Shown: positions 1 to 6,518 of the stretch, piece after piece
Position numbering within the stretch: the first letter of the stretch is position 1
Layout of the letters: each line of letters starts with the position of its first letter
From: an uncultured Methanofollis sp.
GTDB lineage: Archaea; Halobacteriota; Methanomicrobia; Methanomicrobiales; Methanofollaceae
DNA: 8,260 nt
Direction of reading: 5' to 3'
Assembly (NCBI RefSeq): GCF_937919355.1
Contig: NZ_CALFSA010000088.1
Span: 1 to 8,260, forward strand
The notes under the pieces: generated by a model
What the model saw: only the letters and a program-made list of their open reading frames with translations
Told to the model about the DNA's origin: nothing
Database searches by the model: none
Program-made: the position numbers and the translations under genes

Positions 1-277
1 TTTCGGTGAAGACCGATGGTCTTCTTGAATCGCTGACGCTCGTCACTCGAAAATCAGAGATTTTCTCATGCTCGCTGGGCTCGCACCTCTCACCCTTACG
101 ATAGGGGGTGGATGGCAATCTCCCTCCGCAGACCTCTGTTCTCTCTTCCCCGACCCTATCCTGTTTCGGGGACGAGCAGAGTGAGTCGAGAAAGCCATCG
201 GGCTTTCGAGGTGTGAACGAAGTGAACTGGAGAAGGTCGGAGACCTTCGAGCAGTCCCCCAGCAGAGAGTGGGGGGA
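1..277. repeat. Non-coding hairpin array with ~41-nt period
   Basis: Four short perfect hairpins recur with nearly identical geometry: 8-14/18-24 (GAAGACC, loop GAT), 49-55/59-65 (GAAAATC, loop AGA), 190-196/201-207 (GAAAGCC, loop ATCG) and 232-238/242-248 (GAAGGTC, loop GGA). Each has a 7-bp stem that begins with GAA and ends with TTC, but a different inner sequence. Within each half the hairpins are about 41 nt apart: roughly 17 nt of hairpin plus 24 nt of spacer. Further inverted repeats lie at 91-95/106-110 (CACCC/GGGTG), 148-153/166-171 (CCCCGA/TCGGGG) and 255-260/272-277 (TCCCCC/GGGGGA). Spacers carry paired hexamers such as GCTCGC-TGG-GCTCGC (70-84) and GTGAAC-GAA-GTGAAC (213-227). Frames are open on both strands here, but the translations are low-complexity, so I read the region as non-coding. 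I do not recognise a named repeat family. The array may continue left of the window. Confidence 0.65.
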
Positions 278-434
278 AGGCGGTGGTTTCGCACTGTTCT
301 TTATGGAATTCGGGGAGACATCGATCCGATCCTGAAATGTTCTCCCGTGCCCAGCATGCAGAGGTGAGGGATTGAACCAGAGTTTGGAATATTCTCCTGG
401 AGAAATTTGTGCGGGACCGCAGGAGCGAGACCCC
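278..434. other. Intergenic region downstream of hypF
   Basis: No coding frame, RNA gene or convincing terminator is visible between the hairpin array and the hypF stop codon. A small inverted repeat, TTCTC-CTG-GAGAA (392-404), and GCGG-GA-CCGC (411-420) lie just beyond the hypF stop. Neither is followed by a T-run on the minus strand, so neither is a strong terminator. On the minus strand 364-377 reads GGTTCAATCCCTCA, which faintly resembles a tRNA T-loop or an archaeal CRISPR repeat, but it has no matching stem and does not recur. Confidence 0.5.
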
Positions 435-2654
435 CTACCTCTCCCGCGTCACCGCCCCGGCAAAGACGCACTGCCCGTAACTGATGCACCCGTCGCCGAG
501 GGGGTAATCGCGGCTGGTGACGAAGGAGAGGCCCGCACCCTCAACGCACGAGCGGATCGTCTCCCTGATTGCTGTGTTGTAGGCGACCCCGCCGGAGAGA
601 GCAACTGTCCTGATCCCCCTCTCTTCGGTCGCATGGACCGCAAGGGCGGCGACGCCGCGGGCAAGGTTGTGCTGCACCGATGCGGCGATGTCGGCGGCAC
701 GCCTGCCCGCGGCATGGGCCCTCGCCGCCGTCCGCAGCAGGTCGGTCGTCTTTAAAATCTCGCAGGAACCCTCCCGCTCGAAGGAGAGGTCCCAGTCCGT
801 GGGCGTCCCCCCTGCCGCCGCCGCCTCCAGTTTCATCGCGGGTTCGCCGTCGTAGGTCCGCTCCCGGCATATGCCGAGGAGGGCCGAGGCCGCGTCGAGA
901 ACCCGGCCTGTGCTGCTCGTCATGGGGGTGTTGAACCGTCTCTCGACCTGCCGCTCCAGCACGCCGAGTTCGACCTCGCCCCAGCCGCGGGCGGCGAGGA
1001 GGTGTCGGGTCTCCTCTTCGGGGAGGATGCCGTAGAGCATCCGTTCAGGGAACTTTGTCGCCAGGTCGCCGCCCGGCATCGGCACCGCCTCGATGTGCGC
1101 GACCCTCTGGAGGTCGGGCACCGCACCGGCAAAGACCTCACCGCCCCAGACCGTGCCGTCGTCGCCGTAGCCGACACCGTCGATGGCGATGCCGACGCAC
1201 TCCTCAGCCGTCACCGCGGCGATGTGGGCGCGGTGGTGCTGGACCGCGACGAGGTCAACCCCCCTCTCGTCGGCGAGGTTGCGGGCGTACCTGGTCGAGA
1301 GGAAACCCGGGTGGAGGTCGTGGGCGACCACCTCGACCTCAGCGCCGAGCAGGCGCCCGATCTTCTCCACCGTCTCCTGTAGGTAGGCGAGGGTCGTCGG
1401 GTTCCTCACGTTCCCGATATGGGGCGAGGTCACCGCAAACCCGTTCCTGTAGATTGTCGTCGTGGCATTCAACTCCGGGCCGACACCAAGGATGCACCGC
1501 GGCCCCAGATCGACCGCCTTCCTCTTCGGGGCGATGCCGCGGGAGAGCCTGATGATATACCCGTCCCGCATAACCGAGTCGTCGCAGCGGTTCACTATCT
1601 CGCGGGTGTGGACCAGAAAGGCGTCGGCCTGCCCCCGCAGGCCCCTGACGGCGTCGTCCGTGCCGGTGATCATCGGCGTCCCCGGCATGTTTGCGCTCGT
1701 CATGATCAGCAGGTCATGGGTGAGGCGGGCAAAGAGGAGGTGGTGGAGGCCGGTGTACGGCAGCATGACGCCGATGGTGTGGAGGGACGAGATCCCGACA
1801 TGAGCGCGGACGTCCCGCTTTTTTGCGACGACGATCGGCCTCACGCGGCTGTGCAGCGCTTCCTCGTCCTCCGGTGAGAGGGAGGCGTAGCGTGCGGCGG
1901 CGCCGCCGTCCCGCACCATCACCGCAAGGGGCTGTTCGGTCCGCCCCAGGCGCGCCTTCAGGACGCCCGCGGACTCCTCGATGCAGGCGAGGTGGAAACC
2001 GCCGACGCCCCTGATCGCAAGGACCTCCCCGGCGTCCAGGAGTGCCGCCGCCTCAGCCACCGGGTCGTCGCAGGCGACCTCCCGCCCGTCCGGGCCGAGG
2101 AGGAGGAGGGACGGGCCGCAGGCCTCGCAGGCGATCGTCTGGGCATGGTGCCGCCGGCACCCCGGGTCGGTGTACTCGGACTCGCAGCCCGCGCACATCG
2201 GGAACTCCTCCATCGCCGTTCTCTCCCTGTCATACGGGAGCGTCCTGATAATGCTGTACCGCGGCCCGCAGTTCACGCACGACGTCGCCCAGTAGCCCTC
2301 GTACCGGCCGCCGGGAGTATTGATGTCCCTTACACAGGCGTCACAGATCGCCACGTCCGGCGGGATCATGCCGTCGAGGGCCCCGGTGCCGCTCGAAAGG
2401 ATGGAAAAACCCGGGGCCACTTCCCCGTCGAGAGGGAGCACCTCCACCGAGTCGATGACCGAGAGTGGTGTGCCCTCCGAGACGGCGTCCACGAACTCAG
2501 AAAAGCGCGCGCCGGCGCCGGCGACCTCGACGCGGCTCCCCAGGTTTTTCACCCACCCTGAAATGCCGAATTTCCTGGCGCAGGCATAGACAAAAGGACG
2601 AAATCCGACCCCCTGGACAATTCCACGGATGATGATCTTTCCTCTGTTCTGCAT
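435..2654 (-). CDS. hypF: Carbamoyltransferase HypF, [NiFe]-hydrogenase maturation
   Basis: HypF converts carbamoyl phosphate and ATP to carbamoyl-adenylate. It then carbamoylates the C-terminal cysteine of HypE, the source of the CN ligands of [NiFe]-hydrogenases (cytoplasmic; family knowledge). The whole four-part architecture is visible in 739 aa, the normal length. An N-terminal acylphosphatase domain (about 4-90) has the VQGVGFRPF signature, with R19 and N37 as the expected catalytic pair. Two zinc-finger-like units follow (C104/C107/C126/C129 and C154/C157/C176/C179). Next is a YrdC-like domain (about 195-385) with LPYTGLHHLL at 298-307, and then a Kae1-like domain (about 387-735) with the metal-binding HHRAH motif (473-477) and SGGVAYN (687-693). 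ATG at 2654 is chosen because AGGT lies 6 nt upstream; a GTG directly before it (2657) is the alternative. No hypC, hypD or hypE is in the window. The gene is intact and diverges from the regulator at 2733. Confidence 0.96.
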   Translation of the reverse strand: MQNRGKIIIRGIVQGVGFRPFVYACARKFGISGWVKNLGSRVEVAGAGARFSEFVDAVSEGTPLSVIDSVEVLPLDGEVAPGFSILSSGTGALDGMIPPDVAICDACVRDINTPGGRYEGYWATSCVNCGPRYSIIRTLPYDRERTAMEEFPMCAGCESEYTDPGCRRHHAQTIACEACGPSLLLLGPDGREVACDDPVAEAAALLDAGEVLAIRGVGGFHLACIEESAGVLKARLGRTEQPLAVMVRDGGAAARYASLSPEDEEALHSRVRPIVVAKKRDVRAHVGISSLHTIGVMLPYTGLHHLLFARLTHDLLIMTSANMPGTPMITGTDDAVRGLRGQADAFLVHTREIVNRCDDSVMRDGYIIRLSRGIAPKRKAVDLGPRCILGVGPELNATTTIYRNGFAVTSPHIGNVRNPTTLAYLQETVEKIGRLLGAEVEVVAHDLHPGFLSTRYARNLADERGVDLVAVQHHRAHIAAVTAEECVGIAIDGVGYGDDGTVWGGEVFAGAVPDLQRVAHIEAVPMPGGDLATKFPERMLYGILPEEETRHLLAARGWGEVELGVLERQVERRFNTPMTSSTGRVLDAASALLGICRERTYDGEPAMKLEAAAAGGTPTDWDLSFEREGSCEILKTTDLLRTAARAHAAGRRAADIAASVQHNLARGVAALAVHATEERGIRTVALSGGVAYNTAIRETIRSCVEGAGLSFVTSRDYPLGDGCISYGQCVFAGAVTRER

Positions 2655-2678
2655 CACATAACCTGCAAAAATTTATTG

Positions 2679-2724
2679 GGTCATAAGGCGATATATAAAT
2701 AGGGTTTTTGCGTGACAGGTCATA
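2679..2724. promoter_or_regulatory. Shared divergent promoter with candidate operator repeats
   Basis: An AT-rich core, TATATAAAT at 2692-2700, reads as an archaeal TATA box on both strands (TTTATATA on the minus strand). On the plus strand it is preceded by GGCGA, a plausible BRE, and would set transcription starts near 2720-2722. On the minus strand it would start hypF near 2669, leaving a leader of about 15 nt that contains AGGT. A 7-bp direct repeat, GGTCATA, flanks the TATA box at 2679-2685 and 2718-2724. The second copy overlaps a small inverted repeat, TGAC-AG-GTCA (2713-2722). These could be operators for the adjacent regulator; that is inference. Confidence 0.55.
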
Positions 2725-2732
2725 TTCGGATT

Positions 2733-3230
2733 GTGAATGATCCCGTTGAAATGGTTCCTCTGCTACTCACATTCAATAATCCAAAGTTCAAACAAATGTA
2801 TGAACTGCTCAACAAGAACTGGATGACCGAGGATGAACTCTGTGAGCAGTGCGGGGAAAGTGCCTGTGTCGCCTCCTGCCTTTCGATCCTCAGGAAGGGA
2901 AACCTCATCGAAGAGCAGTGGCGGATGCCGAAGCCCGGCGAAAAGCCGTGCAAGGAGTACAGGACAACCTACGGCACCTTCAGGGCGAGTTTCCAGTGCA
3001 CGATGACCGATCTTGCAGACCTGATCTACATCGCCCTGTCAACCGACGAGAACCTGCGGACACTCGTATCCAATGTCGACGACGAACTGAAGGCCGGAAA
3101 TTCGTCCATCGCTGACATCGGCCGGAAGTTCGGGGTGTCGTCTCTCTTTGTCAAGGCACTCTCCAAGAGGATTCCGCACCTTGACATCAAGGGGCAGGGG
3201 CTTGTCTATGCCGACAACAATGGCCGGTGA
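2733..3230 (+). CDS. Cysteine-cluster winged-helix regulator (ArsR-like)
   Basis: A soluble 165-aa protein resembling archaeal ArsR-type winged-helix regulators. The N-terminal half (about 15-75) fits a winged helix, with the wing near the basic segment following the recognition helix. A cysteine cluster, CX2CX4CX3C (C37, C40, C45, C49), sits in the putative helix-turn-helix and could bind a metal or Fe-S cluster or act as a thiol switch. Near the C terminus (about 125-146) the sequence IADIGRKFGVSSLFVKAL looks like a second helix-turn-helix. The start is uncertain. The frame is open from GTG at 2712, but the TATA box at 2692-2700 would place transcription start near 2722, so GTG 2733 is preferred and ATG 2751 is possible; none has a strong Shine-Dalgarno sequence. 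Its end overlaps the COG1497 gene. The target and effector are unknown; autoregulation and control of divergent hypF are plausible inferences. Confidence 0.8.
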   Translation: MNDPVEMVPLLLTFNNPKFKQMYELLNKNWMTEDELCEQCGESACVASCLSILRKGNLIEEQWRMPKPGEKPCKEYRTTYGTFRASFQCTMTDLADLIYIALSTDENLRTLVSNVDDELKAGNSSIADIGRKFGVSSLFVKALSKRIPHLDIKGQGLVYADNNGR

Positions 3231-4023
3231 AGACCCCCTCGTCACTCTCCTCCGGAGCAAACGCGAGATCACCCGGTTCCAGATCCTTGTCGAGGTCGCC
3301 GAGCACCAGCCAGCGATCCGCCAGCAGGAGATCGCGGAGAAGATGGGTGTGACGCCGCAGGCGGTCTCCGAGTATATAAGGGAACTTTCCGACGACGGTT
3401 TTATATCTGCCTACGGTCGTGGCAGGTACGAGGTGACGAAGGAGGGGATCGAGTGGGTGCTGAACAATGCCGAGGTGCTGGAGAGTTATGCCCGGCATGT
3501 CACCCGCGATGTGATCCAGAAGGTGCGGGTCTGGCCTGCGATCGCCGCCCATGACCTGAAGAAAGGCGATGTCGTTGGCGTCTATATGAAGGACGGCTGG
3601 CTTTACGCCGCGAAGGAGCCGCAGAACGCGATGGGCGAGGTGATCTCCGATGCCGCTGCCGGACAGGACGTCGGTATTGCGCAGCTCACCGGCCTGATCG
3701 ACCATACCGAGGGGACGATCCGGGTTCTCAAGGTGCCGCGGATCGAGAGGGGGGGTTCGCGGAAGGTCGACCTTGCGGCGATGGAGAAGATCCTCGCCGG
3801 TGTGCAGATGGTCGGGGTCGTCGGACTTGAAGCGGCTATCGCCCTGCGATCTGTCGGCCGGAAACCTGACATCACCTTCGGCTCGCGGGAGGGGGCGGTC
3901 GAGGCCGCCTTCCACGGCGTCGAGTGTGCGGTCGTCATCGTCGACGAGGAGTTCACCGATTTCCTCAAGCGCCTTGAGACTGCAGGGTTGAACTACACCA
4001 TTCACGACCTCATCATTCCATGA
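3208..4023 (+). CDS. COG1497-type predicted archaeal transcriptional regulator
   Basis: A 271-aa protein with an N-terminal winged helix-turn-helix (about 18-80). The core RQQEIAEKMGVTPQAVSEYI (38-57) is a textbook HTH, followed by a wing with the segment GRGRYEVTKEG. The rest (about 108-271) is a mixed alpha/beta domain typical of the archaeal family COG1497, whose ligand and function are not known to me. There is no transmembrane segment or signal peptide. Two in-frame starts compete: ATG 3208, which has G-rich sequence (GGGG at 3197-3200) about 7 nt upstream, and ATG 3220, which has none; homologues may favour either. The gene overlaps the upstream regulator by 23 nt and the helicase by 4 nt (ATGA), so all three are probably translated from one transcript. 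The HTH makes a DNA-binding role likely, but its partnership with a helicase is unexplained. Confidence 0.85.
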   Translation: MPTTMAGEDPLVTLLRSKREITRFQILVEVAEHQPAIRQQEIAEKMGVTPQAVSEYIRELSDDGFISAYGRGRYEVTKEGIEWVLNNAEVLESYARHVTRDVIQKVRVWPAIAAHDLKKGDVVGVYMKDGWLYAAKEPQNAMGEVISDAAAGQDVGIAQLTGLIDHTEGTIRVLKVPRIERGGSRKVDLAAMEKILAGVQMVGVVGLEAAIALRSVGRKPDITFGSREGAVEAAFHGVECAVVIVDEEFTDFLKRLETAGLNYTIHDLIIP

Positions 4024-6041
4024 TGGTCATCATCGCCCCGCAAAGGGGCTCATACAAACTCATTCTCTTCGACGGGCGGTCTGTCAGGGAGACCGGTGTC
4101 TTCGAACTCGCCCGTTCTACCAAGGGGTATCGGCCGACGAACCTGAAACTCCGCACTCCCGGGCGGAGAAACTACCAGAATACGCCGACAAAGAAACTGA
4201 TCGAACTTGTCCGTCAGTCCGACGTCAGGATAACAAAACCCGAGCCTGCTCTCCTCGCATTTCTCGGCGACTTCCAGGTCCAGCCGGCCGAGGTGAACCT
4301 CTGCCGCATCTGCCTCCTTGAAGATAAGGTGACTCCGCTCTCAAAGAAGAACGGTGTCCGTTTCGGCAGGGAGCACATCTGCATGGAGTGCGCCGAGCGG
4401 GAACTGCGGCGGGAGATGGGATATGTGGGCCGTTTCGGCAAGAGGTCGGTCTCGCATATCAGGAGCCTCCTCGACTCGTACCGTGATGTGGACCGTGTGC
4501 TCGCCCTCCTCCAACCAGAGCAGCGTGACTTCACACAGACGCTCTTCGACCGCCTGGAAGCGGTAGAACCGATCGACACGCAGCACATCACGCAGCTGCC
4601 TGTGCCCCCGGCCTTTGCAAAGGCCTCGGGCATCGAATACCTCACGCCTGTCCAGCAACTCGCTGTCAATGCCGGCCTCCTGGAACATGAGGACCTCCTG
4701 GTCGTCTCGGCGACGGCAAGCGGCAAGACCTTTGTCGGTGAGATGGCCGGGTTCAAGAACCTGCTCGAAGGGAAGGGCCGTCTCCTCTTCCTTGTCCCGC
4801 TCGTCGCCCTTGCAAACCAGAAATATCTCCGTTTCAGGGAGCGCTATAAGGACATCGCCTCTGTCTCTCTCCAGACCGGGAGGAGCCGCCTCAACCTCCC
4901 GGAGACGCGGCCTGTTGGTGAGAGGAGCACCCGTGCCGATATTGTCGTGGGCACGTATGAGGGGGTCGACACAGTCTTTCGGAACGGGAGGACCCTCAAA
5001 AACATCGGCACCGTCGTCATCGACGAGGTCCAGAACCTTGAAGAGCCAGAGCGGGGTCACCGCCTCGACGGTCTTATCGCCAGGATCAAGTATGCCTCGC
5101 CGAAGGCCCAGTTCCTGTACCTCTCGGCGACCATCGGGGCGCCGAGCGCTCTCGCCCAAAAACTCGGTGCGAAACTCGTCCGCTACGACAGTCGGCCCGT
5201 CCCCCTGGAGCGCCACCTCATCTTCTGCGAGAAGAAGAAGAAGATCCAGTTCATCAAGACGATGGTGAAGGAGGAGTTCGCACGGCGGTCTTCAAAGGGG
5301 TATCACGGGCAGACGATCGTCTTCACGAACGCGCGGTCGCGGTGCCACACCCTTGCCGACGCCCTTGGCCAGAATGTGGCACGGCCGTACCACTCTGGCC
5401 TCACTTCACAGGAGCGCCGTCAGGTCGAGGACCTCTTCGCCTCGCAGAAGATCGCCTGCGTCGTCACGACCGCCGCACTCGCCGCCGGCGTGGACTTCCC
5501 GGCCTCGCAGGTGATCTTCGATGCCCTGGCGATGGGGATCAAGTGGCTCAGCGTGCAGGAGTTCAACCAGATGCTCGGCCGTGCCGGTCGTCCGGACTTC
5601 CACGACGAGGGCCGGATCGTCATCCTTGCCGAACCTGGTGCCACTTACTCGAAGACCTCAAAGGTCACTGAGGAGGAGATGGCGATCCTCCTCCTGAAGG
5701 GCGAGATGGAGGAGGTCTCCCCTGTCTATGACCTCGAAGGGAGTTCGGAGGAGTTTGCGGCGAACGCAGTCACCTGCCGCGGTGACGAGGCGCAGATACG
5801 GTGGATGGAAAAGGTGATGGTCGGCAGCCTCGAACCCGTCCTCGACACCCTCCTCCAGACAAAACTGGTGGCGAGGAAGAAGGGGGAGATCGAACTCACT
5901 GAGATGGCCAGGGTGATGTCCGGTCACTTCATTGGCGTCGAGAGGTTGATGCGCGTGCGCGACCTTGTCCGCGAGATGGACGACCCCCTCATGATCGCCG
6001 CCGAGATCGATTGCATGGATAAGGAAGAAGGGAAGGCGTAG
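4020..6041 (+). CDS. Archaea-specific Ski2-like superfamily II helicase (COG1202)
   Basis: A 673-aa ATP-dependent helicase of the archaea-specific Ski2-like group (ASH-Ski2). Family members have been linked to archaeal RNA decay together with RNase J and the exosome. The N-terminal region (1-200) carries a four-cysteine zinc site (C95/C98 and C121/C124). The helicase core then shows a Q-like motif, YLTPVQQLAV (207-216), Walker A SATASGKT (230-237), DEVQ as motif II (335-338), SAT as motif III (369-371), IVFTNAR (433-439), TTAALAAGVDFP as motif V (483-494) and QMLGRAGRP as motif VI (517-525). A helical C-terminal domain follows (about 545-673). All catalytic motifs are intact. Start ATG 4020 overlaps the previous stop as ATGA; a second ATG follows immediately at 4023. 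No Shine-Dalgarno sequence is visible, which suits translational coupling. It is the last gene of the operon. Activity on RNA rather than DNA is taken from the family, not shown here. Confidence 0.93.
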   Translation: MMVIIAPQRGSYKLILFDGRSVRETGVFELARSTKGYRPTNLKLRTPGRRNYQNTPTKKLIELVRQSDVRITKPEPALLAFLGDFQVQPAEVNLCRICLLEDKVTPLSKKNGVRFGREHICMECAERELRREMGYVGRFGKRSVSHIRSLLDSYRDVDRVLALLQPEQRDFTQTLFDRLEAVEPIDTQHITQLPVPPAFAKASGIEYLTPVQQLAVNAGLLEHEDLLVVSATASGKTFVGEMAGFKNLLEGKGRLLFLVPLVALANQKYLRFRERYKDIASVSLQTGRSRLNLPETRPVGERSTRADIVVGTYEGVDTVFRNGRTLKNIGTVVIDEVQNLEEPERGHRLDGLIARIKYASPKAQFLYLSATIGAPSALAQKLGAKLVRYDSRPVPLERHLIFCEKKKKIQFIKTMVKEEFARRSSKGYHGQTIVFTNARSRCHTLADALGQNVARPYHSGLTSQERRQVEDLFASQKIACVVTTAALAAGVDFPASQVIFDALAMGIKWLSVQEFNQMLGRAGRPDFHDEGRIVILAEPGATYSKTSKVTEEEMAILLLKGEMEEVSPVYDLEGSSEEFAANAVTCRGDEAQIRWMEKVMVGSLEPVLDTLLQTKLVARKKGEIELTEMARVMSGHFIGVERLMRVRDLVREMDDPLMIAAEIDCMDKEEGKA

Positions 6042-6042
6042 G

Positions 6043-6085
6043 CCCTTCTCTTCTTTTTCCTCCGGGAAAGACCCGGATCTTTTTT
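6043..6085 (+). terminator. Hairpin plus T-tract terminator after helicase operon
   Basis: A pyrimidine-rich stretch (6043-6060, with five T at 6054-6058) follows the stop directly. Then comes a perfect hairpin, TCCGGG-AAAGA-CCCGGA (6061-6077), and six T at 6080-6085. Both archaeal T-tract termination and a hairpin-assisted stop are possible. Confidence 0.8.
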
Positions 6086-6301
6086 GTTCGGTCAGGTGTC
6101 TCTGTCTGTTTCTCCCCGGGCCGTTGTGGTGTGTGGCGCCTGTACTGCTCCCCCTTTCATTTGCTGCTGTTTAATCGGTTCAATAATGATATGTCCCAAA
6201 ATTTTGTGTTTTTTAATGTGATACTTGATAAATGTAAATTCGCAGAATTCGATATGTTTATATTACATTATCAGATTATATATGGTACGCGAGGCGAGGG
6301 C
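6086..6301 (+). promoter_or_regulatory. AT-rich promoter and leader of the 63-aa gene
   Basis: This 216-nt gap is GC-rich up to about 6150 and then becomes markedly AT-rich, unlike the surrounding genes. The best TATA candidate is TTTATATTA (6257-6265), predicting a start near 6287 and a leader of about 15 nt. The purine-rich ribosome binding site GAGGCGAGGG (6291-6300) sits just before the ATG at 6302. A second TATA-like string at 6275-6283 would start transcription too close to the ATG to include this site. The coding frame stays open upstream to 6131, but the translation there is compositionally unlike the downstream part and is treated as leader. No riboswitch-like structure was recognised. 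Confidence 0.55.
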
Positions 6302-6493
6302 ATGGACTCCACAGTTTCAACACAGGAAACGGCACGATCAATTGCCGCCAGGATCACCGGCGACGGATTTGATTGTGAGAAAATACTGACTGAAAAGGAC
6401 GAAGTACGGGCTTTTCTTGAGAGGAATGCAGAGAAAATTCCCTCGGCCGTGGAGATGCTGAATAGGATCAGAAAATATGAAAGGTGTAAATAA
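6302..6493 (+). CDS. Uncharacterised small protein, 63 aa
   Basis: I do not recognise a family. The start at ATG 6302 is supported by a strong purine-rich ribosome binding site (GAGG at 6291-6294, 7 nt upstream) and an upstream TATA box. The predicted protein is soluble, charged and probably mostly alpha-helical. It begins with a Ser/Thr-rich stretch (MDSTVSTQET) and ends in a basic segment (RIRKYERCK). It has two cysteines, C24 and the penultimate C62, with no CXXC pair, and no membrane segment or signal peptide. It is monocistronic: it follows the helicase terminator and faces the methyltransferase-like gene convergently. A longer version starting at 6131 is open but unlikely. The nearby AT-rich DNA could reflect recent acquisition or simply a promoter. 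Confidence 0.6.
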   Translation: MDSTVSTQETARSIAARITGDGFDCEKILTEKDEVRAFLERNAEKIPSAVEMLNRIRKYERCK

Positions 6494-6505
6494 GTTTCTC
6501 TTTTA
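6494..6505 (+). terminator. T-rich tract after the 63-aa gene
   Basis: Directly after the TAA stop, the sequence GTTTCTCTTTTA is T-rich on the plus strand. It is a plausible archaeal intrinsic terminator in the 25-nt gap between two convergent genes. No hairpin is associated with it. Confidence 0.4.
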
Positions 6506-6518
6506 GCGCACTCCGATT

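Noticed and set aside
43..335. Overlapping open frames on both strands (83 and 75 aa) at the left edge
   Set aside because: They run through the hairpin array, have low-complexity Ser/Arg-rich translations, and lack a ribosome binding site or recognisable domain. The hairpin structure explains the sequence better.
364..377. Minus-strand GGTTCAATCCCTCA resembling a tRNA T-loop or archaeal CRISPR repeat
   Set aside because: No T-stem partner, no acceptor or anticodon arm around it, and no second copy in the window.
1055..1552. Long plus-strand frame opposite hypF
   Set aside because: The translation is Arg/Pro/Ser-rich, typical of an antisense shadow in GC-rich DNA. HypF motifs are continuous across the same region.
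3373..3380. TATA-like TATATAAG inside the COG1497 gene
   Set aside because: It encodes conserved HTH residues (EYIRE) and has no start-codon context downstream, so it is probably coincidental.
3187..4005. 272-aa minus-strand open frame opposite the COG1497 gene
   Set aside because: It is a shadow: no recognisable domain, no promoter, and it covers a well-supported gene with a clear HTH.
4341..5216. 291-aa minus-strand open frame opposite the helicase
   Set aside because: It lies antisense to the helicase motifs I to III, has no family resemblance, and its composition is what codon bias in GC-rich DNA produces.
6131..6301. N-terminal extension of the small ORF (57 extra residues)
   Set aside because: The strong ribosome binding site and the TATA box both lie inside this stretch, and its Phe/Leu/Asn-rich translation comes from AT-rich promoter DNA.
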